Shown here: positions 52,855 to 61,822 of the stretch, piece after piece
Position numbering within the stretch: the stretch's first letter is position 1
How the letters are laid out: every line of letters begins with the position of its first letter
NCBI RefSeq assembly: GCF_022811645.1
Contig: NZ_CP094534.1
Span: 5,544,016 to 5,608,015, forward strand
Source of the DNA: Hymenobacter monticola
Lineage (GTDB): Bacteria > Bacteroidota > Bacteroidia > Cytophagales > Hymenobacteraceae
DNA: 64,000 nucleotides
Reading direction: 5' to 3'
Translations under genes and position numbers: made by a program
Notes under the pieces: generated by a model
Seen by the model: the letters and a program-made list of their open reading frames with translations, nothing else
What the model was told of the DNA's origin: nothing
Database searches by the model: none

Positions 52855-52954
52855 AACGTCATGCAGAGCGCAGCGAAGCATCTTGCTCGCTTCGTTGTGG
52901 CATTAATTGATTACTTCCCCGAGCAAGATGCTTCGCTGCGCTTTGCATGACGTT
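52855..52954. repeat. 35-bp inverted repeat (element 8) inside the mutAB operon
   Basis: The arms 52855-52889 and 52920-52954 pair over 35 bp with one mismatch. They carry CGTCATGCAGAGCGCAGCGA, the shared core. It lies 19 nt after the mutA stop and 23 nt before the mutB ATG, so a long hairpin forms in the middle of an operon whose subunits are needed in equal amounts. Confidence 0.95.
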
Positions 52955-52977
52955 CTGAAAAGACAAGAATCCCACCC

Positions 52978-55137
52978 ATGAAGCCCGACTTCTCTTCGAT
53001 TCCCTACAACGCCGCTGCGGCCCCCGCCACCAGCGTTGCGCCCGAAACCGCTGCTACCACCACGCCCGAAGGCATTGCCATCAAGCCCGTGTACACGGCG
53101 GCTGATGTGGCGCACCTCGACCACCTGGGCTTTGGGGCCGGACAGGCGCCCTACCTGCGTGGGCCCTACGCTTCTATGTACACGCAGAACCCGTGGACCA
53201 TCCGGCAGTACGCGGGCTTCTCGACGGCGGAGGAATCGAACGCCTTTTACCGGCGCAACCTGGCCGGCGGGCAGAAAGGCCTGAGTGTGGCCTTCGACCT
53301 GGCCACCCACCGCGGCTACGATTCCGACCACCCCCGCGTGCAGGGCGACGTGGGCAAGGCCGGCGTGGCCATCGATTCGGTGGAGGACATGAAAATCCTC
53401 TTCGACCAGATTCCGCTGGACCAGATGTCGGTGAGCATGACCATGAACGGGGCGGTGCTGCCGGTGCTGGCCTTCTACATTGTGGCGGCCGAGGAGCAGG
53501 GCGTGAGTGCGGAAAAGCTGTCGGGCACCATTCAGAACGACATTCTGAAGGAGTTCATGGTGCGCAACACCTACATCTACCCGCCCGCGCCGAGCATGCG
53601 CATCATCGCCGATATTTTCAGCTACACGGCGGCCCGGATGCCCAAGTTCAATTCCATCAGCATCTCGGGCTACCACATGCAGGAGGCCGGCGCCACCGCC
53701 GACCTAGAGATGGCCTACACCCTGGCCGACGGCCTGGAGTACGTGCGGGCCGGCCTGGCGGCGGGCATGAAGATTGACGAGTTTGCCCCGCGGCTGAGCT
53801 TCTTCTGGGCCATCGGCATGAACCACTTTATGGAGATTGCCAAGCTGCGCGCCGGGCGCCTGCTCTGGGCCAAGCTCATCAAGCAGTTCAACCCCACCAA
53901 CCCCAAGAGCCTGGCTTTGCGTACCCACTGCCAGACCTCGGGCTACTCCCTCACCGAGCAGGACCCCTACAACAACGTGGCCCGCACCGCCATTGAGGCG
54001 CTGGCTGCGGCCCTGGGTGGCACCCAGAGCCTGCACACCAACGCCCTCGACGAGGCCATTGCGCTGCCCACCGACTTCTCGGCCCGCATTGCCCGCAACA
54101 CCCAACTCTATCTGCAGCACGAAACCGACATTACTAAAGTGGTGGACCCCTGGGGCGGCAGCTACTACGTCGAAACCCTCACCCACGAGTTGGCCGATAA
54201 GGCCTGGGCGCTCATTCAGGAGGTAGAGGCGCTGGGTGGCATGGCCAAGGCCATCGAAACGGGTCTGCCCAAGCTGCGCATCGAGGAAGCGGCCGCTCGC
54301 AAGCAGGCCCGCATTGACTCGGGCAAGGAAATCATTGTGGGTGTGAACAAATACCAAACCACCGAAAAAACGGAGGTCGAAGTGCTCGACATCGACAACG
54401 ACGCCGTGCGCGAAAGCCAGATTGCCCGTCTGAAAACCGTGCGCGCCAACCGCGACGAGGTAGCCGTAAAAGTAGCCCTGGCCGCCCTCACCGAAGCCGC
54501 CGGCGTGCGCCTGAACGACTTGGCCGCCGACGCCAACAAAGACGCCCATAACCTGCTGGCCCTGGCCGTCACCGCCGCCCGTGCCCGCGCCACCCTCGGC
54601 GAAATCTCCGATGCGCTGGAAGCCCAGTTTGGTCGGCACCAGGCCACCACGCGCACCGTGGCGGGCGTGTATTCCCAGGAAATGAGCCATAACGAAGCCT
54701 TCGAGCAGGCCCGCGCCGCCGCCGATGCCTTTGCCGCCCGCGAAGGCCGCCGCCCCCGCATGCTGGTGGCCAAAATGGGCCAGGATGGCCACGACCGCGG
54801 CGCCAAAATCATTGCCACCAGCTTCGCCGACGTGGGCTTCGACGTCGACCTGGCCCCCCTCTTCCAAACGCCCGCCGAAGTAGCCCGTCAGGCCGCCGAC
54901 AACGACGTGCACGTGGTGGGCGTGAGCAGCCTCGCCGCCGGCCACAAAACCCTGCTGCCCCAACTGCTGCATGAACTAAAGCAGCTCGGCCGCGAAGACA
55001 TCCTGGTGATTGCCGGCGGCGTCATCCCCGCCCAGGACTACCAGTTCCTCTACGACGCGGGCGTGGCCGGCGTGTACGGCCCCGGCACGGTCATCGCCAC
55101 CGCGGCGCTGGAGATTCTGGGGAAGCTGGGGGAATGA
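52978..55137 (+). CDS. mutB: Methylmalonyl-CoA mutase, large (alpha) subunit
   Basis: The catalytic, B12-binding subunit, 719 residues, the usual length. N-terminal TIM barrel: [61 protein letters not shown]-terminal cobalamin-binding domain about 590-719 with the base-off ligand motif [20 protein letters not shown] (D-x-H-x-x-G) and [18 protein letters not shown]. The cofactor depends on the adenosyltransferase at 5656. In Bacteroidota the pathway makes propionate from succinate or works the other way. The mce epimerase, argK/meaB chaperone and carboxylase genes are not in the window. Confidence 0.96.
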   Translation: MKPDFSSIPYNAAAAPATSVAPETAATTTPEGIAIKPVYTAADVAHLDHLGFGAGQAPYLRGPYASMYTQNPWTIRQYAGFSTAEESNAFYRRNLAGGQKGLSVAFDLATHRGYDSDHPRVQGDVGKAGVAIDSVEDMKILFDQIPLDQMSVSMTMNGAVLPVLAFYIVAAEEQGVSAEKLSGTIQNDILKEFMVRNTYIYPPAPSMRIIADIFSYTAARMPKFNSISISGYHMQEAGATADLEMAYTLADGLEYVRAGLAAGMKIDEFAPRLSFFWAIGMNHFMEIAKLRAGRLLWAKLIKQFNPTNPKSLALRTHCQTSGYSLTEQDPYNNVARTAIEALAAALGGTQSLHTNALDEAIALPTDFSARIARNTQLYLQHETDITKVVDPWGGSYYVETLTHELADKAWALIQEVEALGGMAKAIETGLPKLRIEEAAARKQARIDSGKEIIVGVNKYQTTEKTEVEVLDIDNDAVRESQIARLKTVRANRDEVAVKVALAALTEAAGVRLNDLAADANKDAHNLLALAVTAARARATLGEISDALEAQFGRHQATTRTVAGVYSQEMSHNEAFEQARAAADAFAAREGRRPRMLVAKMGQDGHDRGAKIIATSFADVGFDVDLAPLFQTPAEVARQAADNDVHVVGVSSLAAGHKTLLPQLLHELKQLGREDILVIAGGVIPAQDYQFLYDAGVAGVYGPGTVIATAALEILGKLGE

Positions 55138-55162
55138 TTTTTGGTCTTAAACTCAACAGAAA

Positions 55163-56500
55163 ATGGCATTACCAGTAAATATCGACCAACTTCTGGGTGG
55201 CCAGGTAGTCGAATGGGCGCGGTTGGAATTTAAGCGTAGCTGGAATCCAGAAGATGCTATCCATACGATTTGCGCATTTGCCAACGACCTGGAAAACTGG
55301 GGCGGTGGTTACCTTATTATTGGTGTAGCTGAGCAAGGCGGCCAACCGGTATTACCTCCTCTAGGCTTGCAACCAGCACTGGTTGATACCATCCAGAAGG
55401 ACCTGATGGATTTATGCTATCAACTAACACCAACCTATTTCCCCTTAGTAGAACCCGTAGAGTATCAAAATAAACTTGTACTGATTATCTGGGCTCCAGG
55501 AGGTGAAAACCGTCCTTACAAGGCCCCGCTCAAATTATCAAAAGAGAACAGGGGACAAAAGGAATATTACGTCAGGCATTTTGCCAGTACAACCCGGGCC
55601 AATCCGGACGAGCAACGAAGGCTCTTAGACCTAACTGCTAAAATTCCATTTGATGACCGAATCAATCAGCACGCGTCGTTGGACGATTTGAGCCTTGGTC
55701 TGATTCGCGAACACCTACGCGAAATCAAAAGCAAACTGGCCGACGAAGCCGCCACGATGCCATTTGAGGAACTATGCCGCCAAATGCGCATTGCCAGTGG
55801 CCCACCTGAGTATCTCAAGCCACTTAATATTGGACTGCTCATGTTTAATGAGCACCCCGAGCAATTCTTTCCCGGCGCGGCTATCGAAATAATCATTTAT
55901 GCCGGCGAAACGGGAAAGAGCTTCACGGAGAAGCGTTTTACAGGCCCATTGCCACAGCAGTTGCGGCAGGCATTGGCCTTCCTGCAGACCCAGGTACTGA
56001 AAGAGGAAGTACGAAAATTGCCCGACCAGGCAGAAGCACAACGATTCGTCAATTACCCCTTTTCTGCGCTGGAAGAATCATTAGCTAATGCCGTTTACCA
56101 CCGGAGCTATGAGCTACCCAATACCATCGAAGTCAGTGTACGCCCAACCAGAATCGAAATACTCAGCTTTCCCGGAGCCTTGCCACCTGTCACACCCGAG
56201 CAATTACGGAGTGGGGCCCGAATTGTAGCGCGTGATTATCGTAACCGGCGCGTGGGTGATTTTCTAAAAGAACTGCACCTGACCGAAGGCAGAGCTACAG
56301 GCCTGCCCGACATTCGAACAGCTATGCAAGCCAATGGCTCACCACTGCCTTCGTTTGAAATGGATGCTGACCGGTTATCTTTTCTAACCACATTAAAAAT
56401 ACACCCAGCTTACAATCCAAATAGTGAAGCCGAAGCATTACGAGCACTACGGGAGGCTAGGTTAAAACGCTTGCTGGAAGAACCACCCACCGACCAATAA
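55163..56500 (+). CDS. AlbA_2/Schlafen-type ATP-binding protein (RecG-like family)
   Basis: A 445-residue protein. The N-terminal AlbA_2 domain about 14-140 has the typical start VEWARLEFKRSWNPEDAIHT and GGGYLIIGVAEQGGQ. The C-terminal half (about 280-430) resembles the HATPase_c_4 region of RecG-like putative regulators, with NYPFSALEESLANAVYHRSY (the N-box-like helix), VSVRPTRIEILSFPGALPPV and LHLTEGRATGLPDIRTAM. Such proteins are found in regulatory and anti-phage contexts; here no defence genes beyond Fic are seen. The gene has distinctly lower GC than mutB before it and begins 25 nt after its stop, suggesting transfer. Function unknown. Confidence 0.83.
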   Translation: MALPVNIDQLLGGQVVEWARLEFKRSWNPEDAIHTICAFANDLENWGGGYLIIGVAEQGGQPVLPPLGLQPALVDTIQKDLMDLCYQLTPTYFPLVEPVEYQNKLVLIIWAPGGENRPYKAPLKLSKENRGQKEYYVRHFASTTRANPDEQRRLLDLTAKIPFDDRINQHASLDDLSLGLIREHLREIKSKLADEAATMPFEELCRQMRIASGPPEYLKPLNIGLLMFNEHPEQFFPGAAIEIIIYAGETGKSFTEKRFTGPLPQQLRQALAFLQTQVLKEEVRKLPDQAEAQRFVNYPFSALEESLANAVYHRSYELPNTIEVSVRPTRIEILSFPGALPPVTPEQLRSGARIVARDYRNRRVGDFLKELHLTEGRATGLPDIRTAMQANGSPLPSFEMDADRLSFLTTLKIHPAYNPNSEAEALRALREARLKRLLEEPPTDQ

Positions 56501-56527
56501 TCCCGCGCTCTTATTCCCCGCTTTGCC

Positions 56528-57937
56528 ATGCCCCTCTTCACTGAAATCAACCGCCTCAAAGCCGACCTCGACGCCCTGCGCCCTCTGGCCCCGGAACAGG
56601 AGCAGCGGGTGCTGCAAAAGTTTCGGCTTGAATGGAACTACAACTCCAATGCCATTGAGGGCAACTCCCTCACGCTGGGCGAAACTCGCTCACTGCTGTT
56701 GCACGGCCTCACGGCGGCCGGCAAGCCCATGCGCGACCACCTCGACATCAAGGGGCACAACGAAGCGGTGCTCTGGCTGGAAGATTTTGTGCGCGACGAG
56801 CGGCCCCTTACCGAGCAGTTTATCCGAGGGATGCACGAAGTGCTATTGGGCGAAGCCTACTACACCCCCGCCCAAACTGCCACCGGCCAGCCTACCCGCA
56901 AGATGATTGTGCCCGGCCAGTACAAGCAGCAGCCCAACAACGTGCTCACGGCCACCGGCGAGATGTTCTACTTCGCCAGCCCTGAAGACACCCCGGCCCA
57001 AATGCGCGACCTCGTGGACTGGTACCGCCAGCAAGAAGCTGCCCCCACGATGCACCCCGTGGCCCTGGCCGCCGAGTTTCACTACCGCTTCGTCCGCATC
57101 CATCCCTTCGACGACGGCAACGGCCGCATGTCGCGCCTGCTGATGAACCTGATTCTGCTGCGCCACGGCTACCCCATGACCGTCATCAAAGCCGCCGACC
57201 GCAACCGCTACCTCGCCGCCCTCTCCGCCGCCGATGCCGGCGACCCCGAGCCCTTCCTACGCTTCATCATCGAAAACGTGGAGGATGGATTGCGGCTAAT
57301 GATTCGCGCCGCGAAGGGAGAATCGATTGAAGAACCGAACGACTTGGATAAGAAGTTGGCGCTGCTGAAAGTCCACTTATTAAATAGCAATAAAACAGCT
57401 GCAAATGCATGGGACTTAACTGAACAGCACCTTTTTTATGGGCAGTTTTTAAGCTCATGGATTGAAGATTTCCTCAACCAGACTACAAGATTTGATTTCG
57501 CATTTTTTGGAAAGACATTCTATGCTAACGTCATTACCTTGGATGATGACGAACCAGCTAATTCAAATTCTGGCAGCTTACTCTCACTTGCGTCTCATCT
57601 AGAGGAAAAGCTTAAGGCAAATACATTATTGAAGGGATTAACAATATATAGTCTGTGGACTGGGTTCAAAGGTCTAGACCAACCTGGATTGGCATTGGGA
57701 GTAAGATTCGCTTTTAGCTCACGTGATTTTGAGATAATCTATACTATCAGTGATTTGCATGGCGATTATCGGAGTTTTAAGTCCATAAGCTTTAAAAAAC
57801 ATGAAACACTATTGATATCAGATTATAAGTCTGATTATGACATCGCTCAAATCTCCCAAGCTAATTACCAACTCGCCAACAAAGTCTACGACTTCATTGC
57901 CGCCAAAGTAGCTGAGGCCGACACGCCTCCCGCCTAA
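56528..57937 (+). CDS. Fic-domain protein (AMPylase-like) with inhibitory helix and AT-rich C-terminal half
   Basis: A 469-residue Fic protein. The N-terminal inhibitory motif S-x-x-x-E-G is present as NYNSNAIEGNSLTL (Ser40, Glu44); the core motif is HPFDDGNGRMSR with catalytic His192. Such enzymes move AMP (or another nucleotide group) from a nucleotide to Ser/Thr/Tyr of target proteins; the inhibitory helix keeps them off. The Fic domain ends by about residue 260. The remaining ~210 residues lie in markedly AT-rich DNA (about 57310-57860) and show no family I know. A further AlbA_2 gene is 27 nt upstream. A terminator follows at 57943. Confidence 0.93.
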   Translation: MPLFTEINRLKADLDALRPLAPEQEQRVLQKFRLEWNYNSNAIEGNSLTLGETRSLLLHGLTAAGKPMRDHLDIKGHNEAVLWLEDFVRDERPLTEQFIRGMHEVLLGEAYYTPAQTATGQPTRKMIVPGQYKQQPNNVLTATGEMFYFASPEDTPAQMRDLVDWYRQQEAAPTMHPVALAAEFHYRFVRIHPFDDGNGRMSRLLMNLILLRHGYPMTVIKAADRNRYLAALSAADAGDPEPFLRFIIENVEDGLRLMIRAAKGESIEEPNDLDKKLALLKVHLLNSNKTAANAWDLTEQHLFYGQFLSSWIEDFLNQTTRFDFAFFGKTFYANVITLDDDEPANSNSGSLLSLASHLEEKLKANTLLKGLTIYSLWTGFKGLDQPGLALGVRFAFSSRDFEIIYTISDLHGDYRSFKSISFKKHETLLISDYKSDYDIAQISQANYQLANKVYDFIAAKVAEADTPPA

Positions 57938-57942
57938 CCCCA

Positions 57943-57974
57943 AAGGCCCGCCCCACCCGGCGGGCCTTCTTTTT
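57943..57974 (+). terminator. Rho-independent terminator after the Fic gene
   Basis: Stem AAGGCCCGCC/GGCGGGCCTT with loop CCACCC, followed by CTTTTT. Confidence 0.93.
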
Positions 57975-57996
57975 GCCCGTTGCCCCTCCCCGCCCC

Positions 57997-58143
57997 TTCG
58001 ATGCCGGTTCCCGACCTCCCGACGGGGGTTCCCGGCATTCCGACGGCCGTTCCCGAGTGCCCGATGGCGCTGCCCGGGGCTCCGATGCGGGTGCCCGGCA
58101 TTCCGATGGGTCTTCCCGAGTTCCCGATGGGGGTTCCCGTCGG
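57997..58143. repeat. 21-bp tandem repeat, seven degenerate units
   Basis: Seven consecutive 21-bp units (57997, 58018, 58039, 58060, 58081, 58102, 58123) of the form YCCGATGGSSGTTCCCGRSN plus one. The last unit runs into GTTCCCG-TCGG-CGGGAAC, a small hairpin. The 21-bp period is a multiple of three: the plus frame open from 57980 encodes seven heptads of type P-M-G-V-P-G-I, and a second frame encodes S-R-x-x-D-G-G type heptads. The run lies between the Fic terminator and a hypothetical gene, with the 57980 frame continuous into that gene but the DNA being too repeat-driven to call it coding. Confidence 0.92.
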
Positions 58144-58225
58144 CGGGAACGGCCGTCGGAAGGGCGGGAGGATGCGTCGGAACGGCTATATTGGTGACCT
58201 ACTATTCACTCCTCATTTTCAGGTC

Positions 58226-58936
58226 ATGAAAAAAACTACCGAAGTGCTTCGGCACTACTCCCAGCCCAATGCGGCCATGCGCCAGGACATGCGCACCATG
58301 CACGGCCATTACCTCACCCACCAAGCCAGGTTCCAGGCCTTCAACCCGGACTTTGACAAGGATTTTGGGGCCGAGTGGCTGGCCGCCCTCGACCTGGCCG
58401 ATACCACCCCCGACCACACCGTGCGCGCCGGCGAGCTGAAGGAGGAAACCGCCGGCGTCGACGACGTGATGACCCGCGCCCAACGCGCTGCCCAAACCCT
58501 GTTTTACTACGTGGGCCGCGCCTTCCCGGGCAACGCGGGCCGCATGAGCACCTACGGCCGCAAAACCTACGACGCCGCCCGCGACCACCAGGAAAAGATG
58601 CGGACCCTGCTGCAAAACGCCTTCGCCGCCGCCACCCGCGACCACGCCGCCCTGGCCGCCAAAGGCTACACCGCCACCCAACTGGCCGAACTGGGCGCCC
58701 TGGCCGAGGAGCTGACCAGCGCCAACACCGACCAGGAACTGAAAAAAGGCACCAACACCGAAGGCCGCGACTACTACGTGACCGTGCAAAACCACGCCTA
58801 CGGCTACGGGCAGGAAACCAGCGCCGCCGCCAAGGTGCTCTTCGCCGACGACAAGGCCACCCAGAAGCTGTTCCGCCTCGGCGGGGGCTCCGATGCCGAA
58901 ACCGGCGCCAAGGCCAAGCCCACCCCGGCCAGCTAA
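58226..58936 (+). CDS. Hypothetical soluble helical protein
   Basis: A 236-residue protein from ATG 58226 (MKKTTEVLRHYSQPNAAMRQ). It reads as all-alpha and soluble, with no signal or hydrophobic segment. Notable strings are ELKEETAGVDDVMTRAQRAA, VGRAFPGNAGRMSTYGRKTY and LAALGALAEELTS-like GALAEELTSANTDQEL. It is Ala-rich and uses GC-rich codons like the genome at large. Similar proteins of unknown role occur in Hymenobacter-type genomes, but I cannot name the family. The frame is open into the tandem repeat upstream; ATG 58226 is preferred because the repeat region is not protein-like. A hairpin follows at 58966. Confidence 0.78.
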   Translation: MKKTTEVLRHYSQPNAAMRQDMRTMHGHYLTHQARFQAFNPDFDKDFGAEWLAALDLADTTPDHTVRAGELKEETAGVDDVMTRAQRAAQTLFYYVGRAFPGNAGRMSTYGRKTYDAARDHQEKMRTLLQNAFAAATRDHAALAAKGYTATQLAELGALAEELTSANTDQELKKGTNTEGRDYYVTVQNHAYGYGQETSAAAKVLFADDKATQKLFRLGGGSDAETGAKAKPTPAS

Positions 58937-58965
58937 ACCGCCTCACGCCCTACTTGCAGCCCATC

Positions 58966-58999
58966 GAAAGCGGCCCGGAAATGATTCCGGGTCGCTTTC
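58966..58999 (+). terminator. Hairpin after the 58.2-kb gene, without T-run
   Basis: Stem GAAAGCGGCCCGGAA/TTCCGGGTCGCTTTC (one G-T pair) with loop ATGA; the following ATGCTATTCG is not T-rich. Termination or mRNA-end protection are both possible. Confidence 0.6.
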
Positions 59000-59213
59000 A
59001 TGCTATTCGGGTCAGTTTATTGCCGTGAGAGGCGGCAATGAAAGCTTCGAGACACAAATAAAAAGCAACTCTTAAAGTCCTTCACCCTAAACTTGCAATC
59101 CAATTTTAACCATTCGCTAACAATTAGTTACCACATAATAAGCAAGGCTTTTCACCCTGTTTAAAAGTCCCGAAAAGTTGAAAATTGGTTAGTGCGCAGG
59201 GGCACAGCTCCTG
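59000..59213. other. About 210-bp AT-rich spacer
   Basis: A stretch of AT-rich DNA, unlike the GC-rich genes on both sides, before the -7 box of the next gene. I see no open frame or further structure. Confidence 0.4.
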
Positions 59214-59221
59214 TACGTTTG
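59214..59221 (+). promoter_or_regulatory. -7 promoter box TACGTTTG of the 59.2-kb outer-membrane gene
   Basis: An exact TAnnTTTG match ending 5 nt before the ATG at 59227, again predicting a leaderless mRNA. TTG at 59185-59187 could be the -33 element, at a 26-nt spacing longer than usual. Confidence 0.65.
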
Positions 59222-59226
59222 CCAGC

Positions 59227-59973
59227 ATGGAAACCAACCTCACTCCCGCCGCGCGCCTCACGCGCTTCCTCTCCCTGGGCCTGCTGTGCGCGGCCCTTTT
59301 CAGCAGCCCGTTGGCCCACGGGCAGGAGGCGCCGAAGCGCGCCACCTTCATCGGCCTTTCGGCCGGGCTGGGCACCAGCCTCACGTCCGGCGCGCAGCGG
59401 CAGCTCGACATGACGCCTTATACGTACCTGGCGCCCACCGGCGGTCCCGGCGCGGCGCTATCGGCGGCCCTGCTCACGCGGGTGCAGCGCGGGCGCTGGT
59501 TTGGGCAGCCCGAACTGCGCTTTCAGGAGGTGTTTTCGGGTCCCTTTGAGTACCCTGGCGAGGGCAGCGGCTTCGGCCTGTCTTTTGGTGGGCGGCCCAA
59601 CCAGGGCTTTCATGCCCGGCAGTTTGCCGGCGCCGCGCTGGGCGGCTACTACTTTGGCCCGCAGCAACAGTATTACGCCCTGCTGGGGCCGGCCGTCGCC
59701 TTCCGCCACGGCCATGACGACGTGCGCCCCTCCGACCCGGCCAACGGCGCCAACACCGACGTGCGCTACCTCATGGACCAAGCCATTGAGAAAACCCAGT
59801 GGCAGCTGCACGGCGGCGTGGGCCGCTGGGGCAAGCACTTCGACGTAGAGCTGCGCTACGCTTACGGCCTCACGCCGCTGGTGCGCCAAATTGAATACAA
59901 CGGCCAGGCCTACGACTTCAAAGTGCGCGCCAGCACCCTCACGCTCGCGCTGGGCTACCACCTGCCGCTGTAG
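59227..59973 (+). CDS. Outer-membrane beta-barrel protein, function unknown
   Basis: A 248-residue protein with a signal peptide (FLSLGLLCAALFSSPLAHGQ, about 14-33) and alternating hydrophobic/aromatic beta-strands: ATFIGLSAGLGTSLTSGAQR, FAGAALGGYYFGPQQQYYAL, HFDVELRYAYGLTPLVRQIE, and a terminal strand LTLALGYHLPL. This is the PorT/OMP_b-brl_2-like pattern of small outer-membrane barrels in Bacteroidota. The upstream ATG at 59185 would separate the promoter box from the gene; ATG 59227 fits the signal peptide. No partner gene is adjacent. Ligand or role unknown. Confidence 0.85.
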   Translation: METNLTPAARLTRFLSLGLLCAALFSSPLAHGQEAPKRATFIGLSAGLGTSLTSGAQRQLDMTPYTYLAPTGGPGAALSAALLTRVQRGRWFGQPELRFQEVFSGPFEYPGEGSGFGLSFGGRPNQGFHARQFAGAALGGYYFGPQQQYYALLGPAVAFRHGHDDVRPSDPANGANTDVRYLMDQAIEKTQWQLHGGVGRWGKHFDVELRYAYGLTPLVRQIEYNGQAYDFKVRASTLTLALGYHLPL

Positions 59974-60039
59974 GCCGGCCCGCAGCGAAGCCCGGTATTA
60001 CTGCGGCGCCATATCCTGCAGTGTGGCCAGAGCAACTCG

Positions 60040-61695
60040 CTACTGTACCTGCAAAGCCCCATAAACCAGTTGGCCGTTGGCGAGGGTAGCTTGCAGTTGG
60101 TAGAGGCCCGGCGCTAGACCGGTCAGGTCCACGGGGGAGGGCCCAGTGGCGGACAGCATTAGTTCGCGCACGGTACGGCCCAGGGCATCGCGCACGGCCA
60201 GGTGGCCGCCCCCGGCCGGCAGCACAAGCGTGCAGCTGCCCGTGGCAGGGTTAGGAAAGGCTGGCAGCGGCAGGCGTGCCGCGGCCGTGCGGGCGGTGAG
60301 CACGCCGCCAGCCGTGAGCTGGGCAATGAAGGTTTCGCTACGGCCGGTAGTGACGAGCAGCGCCCCAAACTGCGCGGTGCCCGACACCTGGCCCGTGACG
60401 TACACGTTGCCGGCGGCATCGGTCGCAAGGCCATTGCCGGTCGAATAATCGGACGCCGTGGCTGCCATGGGCTGGCTGGCCCACACGGCATTGCCCTGGC
60501 CATCGTAGCGGGCCACGAAGCTGTAGTAGTTGGCCCCATTGAGGGTGGTGCTGCCGAACGTGGTAGGGCCCTGCGCTTGGCCCGTCACGAACACGCCGCC
60601 GCGGCCGTCGGCCACGGCACCGGCCACCGCGTAAGAAGCCACGCCGCCCACAACGGGTAGCCGTTGCGACCAGGCCGGCACCCCTTGGGCGGTGAAGCTG
60701 CCCACGTAAAGGCCCTGATTGCCAACATTGGTGTAAGAGCCCCCGATTATGGCATTGCCGGCCGCATCCAGTGCCACACAGCTGCCACTCATGTCGTTGG
60801 CCCCGCCCGCCTGCCGCACCCAAAGCTGGTTGCCGGCCGGGTCGATTTTGCAGAGGTAGCAGTCGCTGTTGCCGCTGGGGCTGAGCCTGGTAGTGCCAAA
60901 GGTGCTTGGGCCAGTGATGTTACCAACCAGGTAGGCATTGTCTGCGCCGTCGAGGGCCAGGCCATTGAGCGAACCGTCGTCGCTCACTTTCTTGCTCAGC
61001 AGCAGGGTGCCGCCGGCCGAGAAGCGGTAGAGAAACACCCCGCTCCCGGCCAGGGGCGGGCCGCCGAAAGACACCGAATTGAGGCAGCTGCCAGCCACCA
61101 CTACGTCTCCGTTGGCAGCCGTCGCCAAGCCCCATACATAGGCCTCGCTGGCATTGCCGGCGCGCCCGGCCACAGCCTGTCGCACCCACTGCTGCACGCC
61201 CTGGGCGTTAAACTTTATCAAAAAACCGTCGACGGGCGTGGTGCTGCTCACCGAACTGGAGGTGAGGGTGGTGGTCCCCACCGTGAGGCTATTGGTAAAG
61301 GCCCCGGCCACATACACATTGCCCGCGGCATCGACGGCCACTTCGCTGTGCAGAAACTGGCGGGTAAGCGCACTGAGCCGGGTGGCCCACAGCACGGCGC
61401 CGGCCGCACTGTATTTGGCTAAGTACAAGTTGCCAGTGCCAGGTCCGTTGGAGAGGACGGTTTGCCCGCCCAACGTGATGCTGCCGACGAAAACGCCGGT
61501 GACCACCTGGCTGCCGTCGGCCGCAATGGCAATCTTCGTTCCGTAGTTATAGTCGGGGTTGGTGGCCCGCAGGCGCCGCACGTTGGCCCATGTGGGGGCG
61601 TTTTGGGCGCATGCCGGTCCGGCCGCTAGCGTCAGCAGCACCAGCAACAAGCGCAAAGGCCTGGATAATGATGTAGAAAGATGTATGAGCAGCAT
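60040..61695 (-). CDS. Secreted SBBP-repeat protein with T9SS type A sorting domain
   Basis: A 551-residue exported protein: signal peptide (LLLVLLTLAAGPACAQNAP, about 16-34), then beta-propeller-like SBBP repeats about 40-440 with recurring D-A-A-G-N-V-Y-V-x-G, as in VAVDAAGNVYVAGAFTNSLT and NGLATDAAGNVYVTGQVSGT. The C-terminal ~80 residues form a type IX secretion sorting domain (PAFPNPATGSCTLVLPAGGG ... DLTGLAPGLYQLQA), ending near Val-Gln. It should be exported by Sec and moved across the outer membrane by the T9SS, whose PorQ- and PorE-like components are encoded at 35 and 39 kb. Function of the propeller is unknown. An exact TACCTTTG box lies 45 nt upstream of the start. Confidence 0.93.
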   Translation of the reverse strand: MLLIHLSTSLSRPLRLLLVLLTLAAGPACAQNAPTWANVRRLRATNPDYNYGTKIAIAADGSQVVTGVFVGSITLGGQTVLSNGPGTGNLYLAKYSAAGAVLWATRLSALTRQFLHSEVAVDAAGNVYVAGAFTNSLTVGTTTLTSSSVSSTTPVDGFLIKFNAQGVQQWVRQAVAGRAGNASEAYVWGLATAANGDVVVAGSCLNSVSFGGPPLAGSGVFLYRFSAGGTLLLSKKVSDDGSLNGLALDGADNAYLVGNITGPSTFGTTRLSPSGNSDCYLCKIDPAGNQLWVRQAGGANDMSGSCVALDAAGNAIIGGSYTNVGNQGLYVGSFTAQGVPAWSQRLPVVGGVASYAVAGAVADGRGGVFVTGQAQGPTTFGSTTLNGANYYSFVARYDGQGNAVWASQPMAATASDYSTGNGLATDAAGNVYVTGQVSGTAQFGALLVTTGRSETFIAQLTAGGVLTARTAAARLPLPAFPNPATGSCTLVLPAGGGHLAVRDALGRTVRELMLSATGPSPVDLTGLAPGLYQLQATLANGQLVYGALQVQ

Positions 61696-61740
61696 AAATT
61701 TAAAAAAAGACTAACCCAGGTCACATTCCAAGCTCTTCTT

Positions 61741-61748
61741 CAAAGGTA
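61741..61748 (-). promoter_or_regulatory. -7 promoter box TACCTTTG of the T9SS cargo gene
   Basis: An exact TAnnTTTG match on the minus strand, 45 nt upstream of the ATG at 61695, an ordinary leader length. Confidence 0.65.
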
Positions 61749-61822
61749 ACAGCAAGGCTGCGCAGACCGCGTCGGCAGGAATGCTTAATGTTTAGCGTAC
61801 TTTATGTTATTTTCCAACCACC

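Noticed and set aside
57980..58225. N-terminal extension of the 58.2-kb gene through the tandem repeats
   Set aside because: The frame is open, but the repeat-derived Pro/Met/Val heptads have no signal or family support, and ATG 58226 gives a sensible protein; listed as a repeat with coding possibility noted.
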